Source: Butyricimonas sp. Marseille-P3923 (GTDB lineage: Bacteria > Bacteroidota > Bacteroidia > Bacteroidales > Marinifilaceae). Taken from it: a DNA stretch of 64,000 nt. The position numbers and the translations under genes were made by a program. Positions 48,238 to 57,045 of the stretch are shown here, in pieces. How positions within the stretch are numbered: the first letter of the stretch is position 1; every line of letters begins with the position of its first letter. Under the pieces are notes generated by a model that saw only the letters and a program-made list of their open reading frames with translations, was not told the DNA's origin and ran no database searches. The stretch spans positions 1,302,001 to 1,366,000 of the forward strand of contig NZ_FXXL01000007.1 in the NCBI RefSeq assembly GCF_900184685.1, written 5' to 3'.

Positions 48238-48708
48238 TCAAATTTCATTTTTCAATGCCTGACGAATTTTAGCGTAGGCTTCCTTTTTATAATGCCGTAC
48301 CGTGTTGTACTCCATATCAATCTGTTCTGCAATCTCTTTCGTGGAATATCCCTGTAAGGCCAATTCAAGAATCCGCCGTTCTTTCTTGGGTAAACGGGCG
48401 ATCAACTCGTACATATAGTCATGCGTATCGATAACCGCGAACTCAGTCATCAACTCCGGCGGTGTTTCCGTGTAAACGGGACGAACGTTACGCAGGAAAT
48501 TAAGGCACAGGTTCTTCACCGTGGAATAAAGATACGAACGCTGTTCCGCCTCATTCCGTTCGGCCACAATACGGTCATACCCGTTCACGAATGCCTGATG
48601 AACGATATCCTCCGCCTCTTCCGGACAATATCGGGCAGCGTAAACACGCAATTCAGGTTTCAATTTGCAATATAACCGTGCAATTATCTTATCTCTATCC
48701 TCTGTCAT
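48238..48708 (-). CDS. ECF sigma factor (FecI type), locus 2
   Basis: Sigma factor of about 156 aa. Region 2 is seen in YCPEEAEDIVHQAFVNGYDRI, and region 4 in LPKKERRILELALQGYSTKEIAEQIDMEYNTVRHYKKEAY, a clean helix-turn-helix. I start at ATG 48708 (MTEDRDK). A longer frame from TTG 48789 is rejected because the best promoter (48787-48819) would start transcription downstream of that codon. The histidine kinase gene follows after 93 bases, and FecR after that. Confidence 0.9.
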   Translation of the reverse strand: MTEDRDKIIARLYCKLKPELRVYAARYCPEEAEDIVHQAFVNGYDRIVAERNEAEQRSYLYSTVKNLCLNFLRNVRPVYTETPPELMTEFAVIDTHDYMYELIARLPKKERRILELALQGYSTKEIAEQIDMEYNTVRHYKKEAYAKIRQALKNEI

Positions 48709-48786
48709 ATGTACCGATCCCACGTGAATTTCAAGCCTTCCGCCATCTAGCAGCGGAATGGAAATAAACCTTCGTTTATTGACGCT

Positions 48787-48819
48787 CAAAAATAGTAATA
48801 ATCACACACAAATACCAAA
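48787..48819 (-). promoter_or_regulatory. promoter for the locus 2 sigma factor
   Basis: On the minus strand TTTG (48819-48816) is followed after 21 bases by TATTTTTG (48794-48787), a good match to the Bacteroidota pattern. The leader to ATG 48708 is about 70 bases. Confidence 0.6.
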
Positions 48820-48951
48820 ATTAGTGTTTTTTTATTTCTTGCTTATTATCATGGTAATACGGGAATAATTACAACGATACGGATAATCTTGGATTCTCTC
48901 GAAACAGACTATTAATAAACGAACCTTTAATGATATTCCTCAAATTATACC

Positions 48952-48959
48952 TACTTTTG
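48952..48959 (+). promoter_or_regulatory. -7 promoter element for the transglutaminase-like gene
   Basis: TACTTTTG matches TAnnTTTG and lies 28 bases before ATG 48988. The -33 region is weak (AATG at 19 bases, TTTA at 22 bases). Confidence 0.5.
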
Positions 48960-48987
48960 CCTCATAATTAAGAAAACCGTTTTGATA

Positions 48988-50844
48988 ATGAAATATATCT
49001 GCTTGATTACAACTCTTTCTTGTATCATATTTTGTTCTTGCCGGGATACATCCCCGCGTTTGGAGTATGCTTTGCAAGCCAGTGAAGCCAACCGGGCGGA
49101 ACTGGAAAAAGTGCTGAAACACTATTCCCAAAATCCCGAAGACAGTCTAAAACTGCAAGCAGCCCTATTTCTTATAGAAAACATGCCGGAACATTTCTCT
49201 TATAGCGGGCAATTTCTTCAGGATTTCAAGCAAATAGTCGACACGACGATACAAGATTACCTGTTAAAAAAAGTGATTCTCATGCAACCCGCCCGTTACT
49301 CACGCTCACGGCAGCAACTACAAATAGAAGCGGACATCAAGCACGTGCAAGCGGATTACCTTATATATAATATAGACAAAGCATTTGAACAATGGACTAC
49401 CCGCCCGTGGCTGGAAGGAATATCTTTCGAGGACTTTCTGGAATACCTTCTTCCCTATCGTATCGGCAACGAAACGTTGGATTACTGGCGGGATTCACTT
49501 ACCCCGGAACAGGAAAAATACATACGGGAAGCTATACAATACTTCGACGACCGCAAATTCTCCGTCTACAACATCAGCAAACAAGTCAGCGACCATACCT
49601 TGTCCTACAAAACCAACACGGGTTCCGTGGCAAACATTCCATTCACCATCTCGGAATGTGTATTTACCAGCCGACTGGAATTACTGGCATTCCGCATGGC
49701 GGGTATTCCCGCTGCCATTGACCACGTGCCTTGCTGGGCGGACATGAACGGTTTTCACGAGTGGACGGTAGGCATCGATCCCAAGAAACTGGATATATTG
49801 CACGGGCAACTGGAAACCAAAAACGCCCCGAAAGTATTCCGTCGCACTTACGCCGTGAATGAAATTCCGGAACCCGAAGGGGATGAATACATTCCACCTT
49901 TTTTCCGCGACCCGTTTAACCGGGATGTTACCCGTAAATATCAAGCGACATCCGACGTGACCGTGAAAGCGGATATTCCCGGTCGCCGCCATTCGATACA
50001 CCACGCCTATCTCGCCATTTTCAACGATCGCCAACTGCGCATCGTTGATTGGGGTAAAGTAAAACGAAATAAGGCGGTCTTCCGTGATCTCGGGCGAAAC
50101 ATCATTTATTTCCCCGTCCATTTTGAAAACGATCTCCAGAAGAACTTTTCTTATCCTTTCATTCTCCGTGCGAATGGCACAACCACCTCTTTACAACCGG
50201 ACAAAGCAAATTTGCAGACCATAAAACTCACCCGAAAATACCCGTTACACAGTAATAAGGTATATCATGGGAACGCGCTCGTCGGGGCTAATTTCAGATG
50301 TTCCAACGATGCCTCGTTCAAAACTTCCCGACTCGTGTATCGCGTAGACCGGAACCCTAACATGTACCCGGTAATCGTTCCCGTGGACACGACACAAAAA
50401 TACCGTTACTGGCTGTTCGACCACACGAAAATGGCAGAACTCTCCGAGTGGACCTTCAAGGATAACAAGGGGAATGTCATCCGGGGAAAAGGCATCGATC
50501 CGATCGGCGAAAGTTCAAGGACAGAAAACATCTTTGACGGTAACGCCCTCAGCTACGGGCGTCTTTCCCGACAATTCATGATTGATTTCGGCGAACCCGT
50601 CAGTATCTCGGAAATGCATTACTTGCCCCGGAACGACGCGAACGGCATCTATCCCGGCAACGAATACGAACTTTTTTACTTTGACCGGGACGGTTGGCAA
50701 TCGCTTGGCAGCAAAATAGCCGAGGGATATGAAATCGAGTTTGACGCGGTTCCTTCCAACGCGGTCTATTGGCTTCAAAACCACACAACTGGCAAAGAAG
50801 AACGCGTTTTCACCATACAGGACGGCAAACAACGTTTCTGGTAA
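48988..50844 (+). CDS. transglutaminase-like lipoprotein
   Basis: Lipoprotein of about 618 aa (signal ends SCIIFCSC). The middle contains a transglutaminase-like core: ISECVFTSRLELLAFRMAGIPAAIDHVP with candidate Cys224, then GFHEWTVGID with candidate His257 and Asp264. Proteins of this superfamily include cysteine proteases, amidases and crosslinking enzymes, so the reaction is open. The C-terminal part after about residue 500 looks like a beta-sandwich (SISEMHYLPRNDANGIYPGNEYELFYF), as in F5/8-type binding domains. ATG 48988 is used; the frame begins with TTG two codons earlier. It precedes tilS by 91 bases. Confidence 0.75.
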   Translation: MKYICLITTLSCIIFCSCRDTSPRLEYALQASEANRAELEKVLKHYSQNPEDSLKLQAALFLIENMPEHFSYSGQFLQDFKQIVDTTIQDYLLKKVILMQPARYSRSRQQLQIEADIKHVQADYLIYNIDKAFEQWTTRPWLEGISFEDFLEYLLPYRIGNETLDYWRDSLTPEQEKYIREAIQYFDDRKFSVYNISKQVSDHTLSYKTNTGSVANIPFTISECVFTSRLELLAFRMAGIPAAIDHVPCWADMNGFHEWTVGIDPKKLDILHGQLETKNAPKVFRRTYAVNEIPEPEGDEYIPPFFRDPFNRDVTRKYQATSDVTVKADIPGRRHSIHHAYLAIFNDRQLRIVDWGKVKRNKAVFRDLGRNIIYFPVHFENDLQKNFSYPFILRANGTTTSLQPDKANLQTIKLTRKYPLHSNKVYHGNALVGANFRCSNDASFKTSRLVYRVDRNPNMYPVIVPVDTTQKYRYWLFDHTKMAELSEWTFKDNKGNVIRGKGIDPIGESSRTENIFDGNALSYGRLSRQFMIDFGEPVSISEMHYLPRNDANGIYPGNEYELFYFDRDGWQSLGSKIAEGYEIEFDAVPSNAVYWLQNHTTGKEERVFTIQDGKQRFW

Positions 50845-50935
50845 AAAACTTGCCATGCAAGAAAAAAATTCGCCCTCGTTATTTGAATGTCGGGAAAAAT
50901 GGCTAATTTTAGGGGAATCATTAAATGGAAAGGTT

Positions 50936-52264
50936 ATGTTGGACACGATAAAAAAATTCCTGAAGGAACATGATATTGATGAAAAAGCGGGATTCATCAT
51001 CACCGTCAGCGGTGGTGCCGATTCCATCACACTGCTTCACGCGTTCAAGTACTTGAATTTAAGAATACACGCCTTACACTGCAATTTCAATCTCCGGGGC
51101 AAGGAATCCAATATGGACGAGCAATTCGTGAAACGCTTTTGTGAAACTTACGGGATTCCCATGAGCGTGAAACGTTTTGAAACGCGGGAATACGCCCAGA
51201 AAAAAGGCATCAGCATAGAAATGGCGGCACGGGAATTACGCTACGCGTGGTTCGAGGAAATGCGGCTGAAGAAAAAAATGGATTACATCGTCGTGGGACA
51301 CCATGCCGACGATTTGGCAGAAACACTCTTCATTAATATATGCCGCGGAACCGGAATAAAAGGATTAACGGGTATTCGTCCCGTCAAGGATAAAATACTG
51401 CGTCCTCTCCTGTCCCGCTCGCGGGAAGAGATTATCGCGTACATAGAGCAAAACCAGCTCGGTTACCGTACCGACTCGACGAACAATTCCCTCGATTACG
51501 TGCGGAATAAAATCCGCCACCTGATTATTCCCGTCTGCAAAGAAATCAATCCTTCCTTCCTCAACACCGTGCAGGAAAATTGCAACACGCTGAAAGAGGT
51601 GGAACAAATCTACAAGTACGGCATCGACTGCCTGAAAGCAAACATCGTCAGTGAAGAAAACGGCGAAATACTTATTGACATCCAAAAGACAATGGCATCG
51701 CCCGCCCCCTACACGTTCCTGTTCGAATTTCTAAGACCTTACGGGTTCAACGCCACCCAAATAGAAGATATACTCCATAGCAACGAAGCCATCCCCGGCA
51801 AGCAATTCGAAGCGGGAGAATACCTGCTCACGAAAGGCAGAGTGTACTGGCGGCTTTTCAACATTCTGGAAAAAGAAGAAGAACGCACGCTTCTGGCAGA
51901 CAGCGGGGAATATCACCTCGACGATTACACTTTCACGCTCGGGGAACAAGAGATTGACGATTCATTCCAAGTCCCGCAAGATTCCGAAATCGGATGCTTC
52001 GACCTCGACAAAATCACGTATCCCCTAGTCTTACGCCACTGGTCGACAGGCGATTGGTTCTGTCCTCTCGGCATGAAACGCAGCAAGAAAAAACTGAGTG
52101 ACCTCTTCACTGACCTGAAATTCAGTGCCAAACAGAAAAAAGAATGCCTCATCCTCCAATCCGGCAAAGACATTATCTGGGTAGTAGGCCACCGCATCGA
52201 CGACCGGTACAAAGTCTCTCCCGCGACGAAAAGGGTACTGACTGTAAAAAGGGATACCAAATGA
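50936..52264 (+). CDS. tilS: tRNA(Ile)-lysidine synthase
   Basis: Converts the wobble C of tRNA-Ile (CAU) to lysidine so that it reads AUA; an essential ATP-dependent step. The 442-aa protein from ATG 50936 has the PP-loop IITVSGGADSITLLHAF (about residues 17-33). It also has the family segments LHCNFNLRG, VGHHADDLAETLFINICRGTGIKGLTGI and STNNSLDYVRNKIRH. The C-terminal TilS domain is seen in RHWSTGDWFCPLGMKRSKKKLSDLFTDLK. The start is set by AAAGG just upstream; the longer frame overlaps the previous gene. Confidence 0.95.
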   Translation: MLDTIKKFLKEHDIDEKAGFIITVSGGADSITLLHAFKYLNLRIHALHCNFNLRGKESNMDEQFVKRFCETYGIPMSVKRFETREYAQKKGISIEMAARELRYAWFEEMRLKKKMDYIVVGHHADDLAETLFINICRGTGIKGLTGIRPVKDKILRPLLSRSREEIIAYIEQNQLGYRTDSTNNSLDYVRNKIRHLIIPVCKEINPSFLNTVQENCNTLKEVEQIYKYGIDCLKANIVSEENGEILIDIQKTMASPAPYTFLFEFLRPYGFNATQIEDILHSNEAIPGKQFEAGEYLLTKGRVYWRLFNILEKEEERTLLADSGEYHLDDYTFTLGEQEIDDSFQVPQDSEIGCFDLDKITYPLVLRHWSTGDWFCPLGMKRSKKKLSDLFTDLKFSAKQKKECLILQSGKDIIWVVGHRIDDRYKVSPATKRVLTVKRDTK

Positions 52265-52396
52265 GTTCATAAAGTTTATAAGGTCCATAAAGTTTATAAA
52301 GTAACAGGTGTCCTTCGGACAGAGTTTAACGGCAGCCCACGCTGCCGTAGACACAAAACCTTATGAACCTTATGAACTTTACAAACCTTATAAACT
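52265..52396. repeat. nested inverted-repeat element between tilS and gapA
   Basis: Left arm (52265-52302) is made of TTTATAAGG / CATAAAG units, starting directly after the tilS stop. Right arm (52357-52396) carries the same units in reverse complement (CCTTATGAA, CCTTATAAAC). Between them stand two smaller hairpins: TGTCC-TTC-GGACA (52309-52321) and ACGGCAGC-CCAC-GCTGCCGT (52329-52348). A related but simpler element lies behind gapA (53694). Confidence 0.65.
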
Positions 52397-52425
52397 AAAA
52401 AAGAGGCATAAGCCTCTTTTTTTTT
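52396..52425. terminator. rho-independent terminator, active-looking in both directions
   Basis: Stem GAGGC / GCCTC extended by A-T pairs (AAAAGAGGC / GCCTCTTTT), loop ATAA, followed by nine T on the plus strand and by TTTTTT on the minus strand. It can end tilS transcription from the left and the predicted small RNA from the right. Confidence 0.75.
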
Positions 52426-52485
52426 AACACACTAACAATAAATTTACTACACTTATAAAAGCAAAAAACATTTCCTTTCATTGCA
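52396..52485 (-). ncRNA. candidate small RNA antisense to the tilS-gapA gap
   Basis: A perfect minus-strand promoter (52490-52520) faces a terminator hairpin only about 90 bases away. The transcript would run from about 52485 to 52396, with no open frame of useful size, and would end in the stem GAGGC-TTAT-GCCTC plus U run. No known RNA family is recognised. Chance occurrence of the promoter cannot be excluded from sequence alone. Confidence 0.4.
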
Positions 52486-52489
52486 GGGA

Positions 52490-52520
52490 CAAAGATACAA
52501 ATCTAAAACGTTTGCGCAAA
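52490..52520 (-). promoter_or_regulatory. minus-strand promoter for the candidate small RNA
   Basis: TTTG (52520-52517), 19 bases, TATCTTTG (52497-52490), a full match to the Bacteroidota promoter pattern. The -33 TTTG is one half of the palindrome at 52510-52521. Confidence 0.5.
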
Positions 52521-52521
52521 C
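52510..52521. promoter_or_regulatory. operator-like palindrome GTTTGCGCAAAC upstream of gapA
   Basis: A perfect 12-bp palindrome with a CG-centred core as in LacI/GalR-type operators, 46 bases before the -33 element of the gapA promoter. A partial half-site (ACGTTCGCG) follows about 20 bases later. The regulator is not in the window. Confidence 0.5.
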
Positions 52522-52566
52522 TTTTTTCACAAAAAAAACGTTCGCGTATAACTAATCTAAAAGTTT

Positions 52567-52597
52567 TTTGTTTTTCATTTTTTTATCCATACTTTTG
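52567..52597 (+). promoter_or_regulatory. gapA promoter
   Basis: TTTG (52567-52570), 19 bases, TACTTTTG (52590-52597): a full match to the Bacteroidota -33/-7 pattern. The leader is about 55 bases. Confidence 0.8.
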
Positions 52598-52641
52598 TGT
52601 GAGTTTACGACATTAAACGAGAGAGTTAACATCATTATTAA

Positions 52642-53664
<1,023 letters not shown>

Positions 53665-53665
53665 T

Positions 53666-53691
53666 AAAAAGGGGCTATCGCCCCTTTTTTT
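53666..53691 (+). terminator. rho-independent terminator behind gapA
   Basis: AAAAGGGGC-TATC-GCCCCTTTT with seven T, starting two bases after the stop codon. Confidence 0.85.
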
Positions 53692-53693
53692 AG

Positions 53694-53785
53694 TCCATAA
53701 AGTTTATAAGGTTCATAAGGTTTATAAAGTTTATGGAATCCCATCACCTTATGAACTTTATAAACCTTATAAACTTTACAAACTC
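53694..53785. repeat. inverted-repeat element behind gapA
   Basis: Left arm (53694-53736) of CATAAAG / TTTATAAGG / TTCATAAGG units, loop AATCCCATCA, right arm (53747-53785) with the reverse-complement units. It runs up to the start codon of the patatin gene and shares its units with the element at 52265-52396, so gapA is flanked on both sides by the same repeat family. Confidence 0.65.
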
Positions 53786-53786
53786 A

Positions 53787-54578
53787 ATGAATCAAGAAAA
53801 ACGTCCATTCCATATCGGTTTGGCATTAAGTGGAGGAGGAGCCCGAGGATTCGCCCACCTGGGAGTGTTCAAGGCAATGCAGGAGTTAGGAATCAAACCG
53901 GACATCATATCCGGAACCAGCGCGGGAGCAATAGCGGGTGTCATATTCGCTTCCGGGCACACGGCAGAGGAAGGCGTGGATTTTTTCAAGGGGAAAAAAC
54001 TTCTCGACTTTGCCCGTCCTCTCGTGTCTAAAACCGGGATAATGAACATGAACGGAATGGGAAAACGATTATCCGAATTTATTCAAGCAAAAACATTTGA
54101 AGACCTGCAAATACCGCTGGTCGTCACGGCCACGAACATGAACTTGGGAATACCCACGCACTTCAACAGCGGCGAGCTTGTACCCCGTGTATTGGCATCC
54201 TGTTCCATACCTATCGTGTTCGTACCCGTCAATATTGACAACCACCTGTATTCCGACGGGGGTGTTTTTATGAATTTTCCCGTACGCCCTATTCGTGACC
54301 TTTGTGACATCGTCATCGGGGTGCATATCGACCCGTTGGAACCCAGCAACCATATCAAAAGCATCGTGCATCTTGCCGAACGTTCGTTTCACATGGGTAT
54401 CCTGTCTAACATGAGTATCGACACCCAACTCTGTGATATCGTCATCGTTCCCCGGCATATCAGCCGTTTCAGCATGTTCGACCTCAACAACGTCGAGGAC
54501 ATCATGGAAGAAGGCTACAAACAAGCCAAAATAGTCTTCGACCGTCCAAGAGTCAAGAAGAAATTGAAAATAAACTAA
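53787..54578 (+). CDS. patatin-like phospholipase
   Basis: Serine acyl hydrolase of 263 aa from ATG 53787. Patatin features are the oxyanion loop LSGGGARGFAHLGVF (about residues 12-26), the nucleophile elbow SGTSAGAIAG with Ser in GTSAG, and the catalytic Asp in YSDGGVFMNFP. There is no signal peptide and no surface-anchoring part, so it is probably cytoplasmic, of the RssA/YchK type. The longer frame upstream translates the repeat DNA (NFINLINFTNS) and is rejected. Confidence 0.9.
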   Translation: MNQEKRPFHIGLALSGGGARGFAHLGVFKAMQELGIKPDIISGTSAGAIAGVIFASGHTAEEGVDFFKGKKLLDFARPLVSKTGIMNMNGMGKRLSEFIQAKTFEDLQIPLVVTATNMNLGIPTHFNSGELVPRVLASCSIPIVFVPVNIDNHLYSDGGVFMNFPVRPIRDLCDIVIGVHIDPLEPSNHIKSIVHLAERSFHMGILSNMSIDTQLCDIVIVPRHISRFSMFDLNNVEDIMEEGYKQAKIVFDRPRVKKKLKIN

Positions 54579-54606
54579 TTTACGATTTATGATTTACGAT
54601 TTACGA
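54579..54606. repeat. TTTACGATT short tandem repeat carrying the helicase start codon
   Basis: Three copies of (A)TTTA(C/T)GATT lie right behind the patatin stop codon. The variant copy TTTATGATT supplies the ATG of the helicase gene, whose first codons (MIYDLRL) are encoded by the repeat. Confidence 0.65.
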
Positions 54607-55899
54607 TTAGCGCTCGAAAATATCGGAATCACCTCTTTGAACGAGATGCAGGAAGCATCCTTGAGAGCCTACAAGAAATCAGATAATATCATCCTGCTCT
54701 CTCCTACCGGCTCGGGTAAAACGCTCGCGTTTCTACTCCCCTTGATAGAGTCATTAGACAGTGAAAAAAACGATATACAAGCCTTGATTCTCACCCCGGC
54801 ACGAGAACTCGCCATGCAGATAGAAAACGTTTTCCGCTCCTTAAAAAGCGGTCTAAGAGTGGTTTGTTGCTATGGCGGTCATGACATCAACGTGGAAACC
54901 AGAAGTCTTGCCCACGCTCCCACTTTACTTATCGGAACCCCGGGGCGTATTCTCGACCACATCGAACACAGAACGATAAATATCAGCACCGTTTCCACCA
55001 TCATACTGGATGAATTTGACAAATCGTTGGAATTCGGTTTCCTCGGTGAAATGGAACGTATATTTTCATACCTCCCGAACCTCCATAAACGGGTTCTCAC
55101 TTCCGCCACAAACGTGGTTGACATTCCGGCTTTCACGGGAGTCGTTTCTCCTTGCACGTTGGATTTCCAACATAACGCGGCTCCCGATTTGACCGTCAAA
55201 TCGGTCTATTCGCGAGGAGAGAGCAAACTCGACACGCTATACCAATTACTCTGCGAACTGGACGAAGCACCCGTTCTTATATTTTGTAACTTCCGGGAAC
55301 GGGCAGAGGAAGTCAGCGATTACTTGTGGGAGCGGGAAGTGGACAATCAATTCTTTCACGGGGGAATGGAACAGGACGAACGGGAACGGGCTCTATGCAA
55401 ATTCCGCAACGGAAGCACGAACATATTCATATCCACCGATTTGGCGTCCCGCGGCTTGGATATCCCGGAAATAAAATACATTATCCACTACCACCTGCCC
55501 AAAAAAGAGGACGCTTTCATACATCGCAACGGCAGAACGGCACGCATGAACGCCTCCGGTACCGCCTTCCTCCTGTTTGACGACGAAGACGAACTACCGG
55601 AATACCTGACGGAAGCACCGGAAACATTCTCCCTGACAGGGAAAAACTCTTCCCCCGCGACGCCCCGCTGGACAACCCTGTACATCGGGAAAGGCAAAAA
55701 AGACAAAGTGAACAAAATGGATATCGTGGGCTTCCTCTGCCAGAAAGGACAACTTAAAAAAGAGGACATCGGTAAAATCGAAGTCAAAGATTATCACGCC
55801 TTTGTCGCCGTACGGCGAGGGAATATCCGTCAACTACTCTCCCGCGTCCGAAACGAGAAAATCAAAAACATGAAGACCAAAATCGACATCGCAAGATAA
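54589..55899 (+). CDS. DEAD-box RNA helicase with DbpA-type C-terminal domain
   Basis: 436-aa RNA helicase. Q motif region TSLNEMQEASLRAY, motif I SPTGSGKT (residues 39-45), PARELAMQ, GTPGRILD, motif II reads DEFD instead of DEAD, motif III SAT, and motif VI HRNGRTARM. The C-terminus from about 350 (RWTTLYIGKGKKDKVNKMDI ... HAFVAV) matches the DbpA RNA-binding domain that recognises 23S rRNA. A role in ribosome assembly is therefore likely. It starts ten bases after the patatin gene within a short repeat, so the N-terminal residues are probably not conserved. Confidence 0.9.
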   Translation: MIYDLRLALENIGITSLNEMQEASLRAYKKSDNIILLSPTGSGKTLAFLLPLIESLDSEKNDIQALILTPARELAMQIENVFRSLKSGLRVVCCYGGHDINVETRSLAHAPTLLIGTPGRILDHIEHRTINISTVSTIILDEFDKSLEFGFLGEMERIFSYLPNLHKRVLTSATNVVDIPAFTGVVSPCTLDFQHNAAPDLTVKSVYSRGESKLDTLYQLLCELDEAPVLIFCNFRERAEEVSDYLWEREVDNQFFHGGMEQDERERALCKFRNGSTNIFISTDLASRGLDIPEIKYIIHYHLPKKEDAFIHRNGRTARMNASGTAFLLFDDEDELPEYLTEAPETFSLTGKNSSPATPRWTTLYIGKGKKDKVNKMDIVGFLCQKGQLKKEDIGKIEVKDYHAFVAVRRGNIRQLLSRVRNEKIKNMKTKIDIAR

Positions 55900-55965
55900 A
55901 GAAGACGCCATCGGGCTATCCCCGAGCACCCTCTACAGGGAACCTTCGCCCACGCTTCCCTATAC

Positions 55966-56034
55966 CATGAACGTATCATCTTCGAAGCATGAACGTATCA
56001 TAGACGACGACGTGCGTTTATGATACGTTCGTGA
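55966..56034. repeat. REP-like element B behind the helicase gene
   Basis: Unit CATGAACGTATCAT (55966-55979), spacer CTTCGAAG, unit again (55988-56001), loop, and an inverted copy TATGATACGTTC (56019-56030), with outer arms that also partly pair. The 14-8-14 spacing equals that of element A at 13417. The surrounding gap 55900-56234 shows no gene. Confidence 0.55.
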
Positions 56035-56197
56035 GGCGAAAGTGTTGTACTTTTAAGGTTAAGCAAGAGTAACTCTAGAATAGCGTAACCATTTAGGATT
56101 GATACCTCCCCGCGGAATGTCCTACAATTCTTACACTACCGCTGTTTACCCGTTCGGCAGTATCTCAACAACGTCTGAACAACGAGAGAAGAACGAA

Positions 56198-56231
56198 TGA
56201 AGGAGCCTAATTCAGCAGAAATGCTCCTTCA
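56198..56231 (-). terminator. terminator-like hairpin behind the Fic gene
   Basis: A 9-bp stem TGAAGGAGC / GCTCCTTCA with a 16-base loop, four bases past the Fic stop codon on the minus strand, followed by a T-rich stretch. Confidence 0.55.
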
Positions 56232-56234
56232 CTG

Positions 56235-56975
56235 TTATTCTATTTCTTTAATTCGTTCTACTTGCTTATTCAGGAAGTAATCTGCATACGGAGAATAATC
56301 TCCCATTTCATAAAAAGTGATTAATCCTTTCCTGTAATTCAGTATATCGGCATCCCTTGAAGAATAAACAGGAATAATATCGGCATTCATCAATACAATG
56401 CTTTCTACCATTCGGGAGGTCCGTTTGTTTCCATCAATGAAAGGTTGCAATTTAGCAATGTTGCAATGAAGGTAAACGGCTCGCTCCAGTGGATTGACAT
56501 ATTGTTCCTGCTGATAAAGTATTTCATTCAACTTTGCCCGAATGTCATGCAGATTCTTTGGCGGTATATACTCTGTACCACTAATACGGACTGCTCTTGT
56601 TCTTAAATAGCCTGCTTCTTCATCGGAAACCAAACCGGCAGATATGGATTGATGTACCCTGAATAACGTACGTTCATCTATCACTTCTTGATTTTTTCCT
56701 TTACAGATATATTCCAATTCAGAGATGAACGTGTTATATAAGTTTTTCAACATCTTAGCATCCTCATACTTCTTTTCGGAAGTAATACCGTCTTTAAGCA
56801 ACGCTTCCGTTTCCACGTAAGTATAAGTGTTACCTTCTATCTTACCTGAATAGTAACACCATACCACGGCTAAATCCTTTATTTCACTTGAGCGCAAATC
56901 CGATAGCTTTGCCAAAGGATGGTTCAATATAAATCGCACTTTCTCTTGCTGCTCTTTATTAAATATCTGCTCCAT
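56235..56975 (-). CDS. Fic-domain protein with Gln in place of the catalytic His
   Basis: 246-aa protein of the Fic/DOC superfamily, normally transferring AMP or other groups to target proteins. The core motif reads QPFIDGNKR, where the family has HPFxDGNxR: residue 177 is Gln (codon CAA). All other motif residues are kept. Near the N-terminus SGKIEGN (residues 43-49) matches the inhibitory helix motif SxxxEGN, so this is the self-inhibited type. Loss of the His argues against normal AMP transfer. No toxin-antitoxin partner is adjacent. A promoter lies at 57015. Confidence 0.88.
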   Translation of the reverse strand: MEQIFNKEQQEKVRFILNHPLAKLSDLRSSEIKDLAVVWCYYSGKIEGNTYTYVETEALLKDGITSEKKYEDAKMLKNLYNTFISELEYICKGKNQEVIDERTLFRVHQSISAGLVSDEEAGYLRTRAVRISGTEYIPPKNLHDIRAKLNEILYQQEQYVNPLERAVYLHCNIAKLQPFIDGNKRTSRMVESIVLMNADIIPVYSSRDADILNYRKGLITFYEMGDYSPYADYFLNKQVERIKEIE

Positions 56976-57014
56976 AACTTACGGCCAAATCTTATTCTTG
57001 CTATGTTTCAGCCA

Positions 57015-57045
57015 CAAATATACAAAATAAATTTACAACAACAAG
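57015..57045 (-). promoter_or_regulatory. promoter for the Fic gene
   Basis: On the minus strand TATATTTG (57022-57015) matches the -7 pattern, with CTTG (57045-57042) 19 bases upstream. The -33 part overlaps the end of the TlpA-like gene. Confidence 0.5.

Noticed and set aside
47716-48357. Plus-strand frame of 213 codons over the start of the kinase and end of the sigma gene
   Set aside because: It spans two real minus-strand genes and their gap, with no recognisable protein features.
48709-48789. Longer N-terminus for the locus 2 sigma factor from TTG 48789
   Set aside because: The best promoter puts the transcription start downstream of that codon, and the extra residues do not extend region 2.
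52265-52396. Possible CRISPR-like array of TTTATAAGG repeats
   Set aside because: Units are too short, spacers are absent, arms are inverted instead of direct, and no cas gene is present.
53733-53786. Longer N-terminus for the patatin-like protein
   Set aside because: The extra residues are a translation of the inverted-repeat DNA; the conserved fold begins after ATG 53787.
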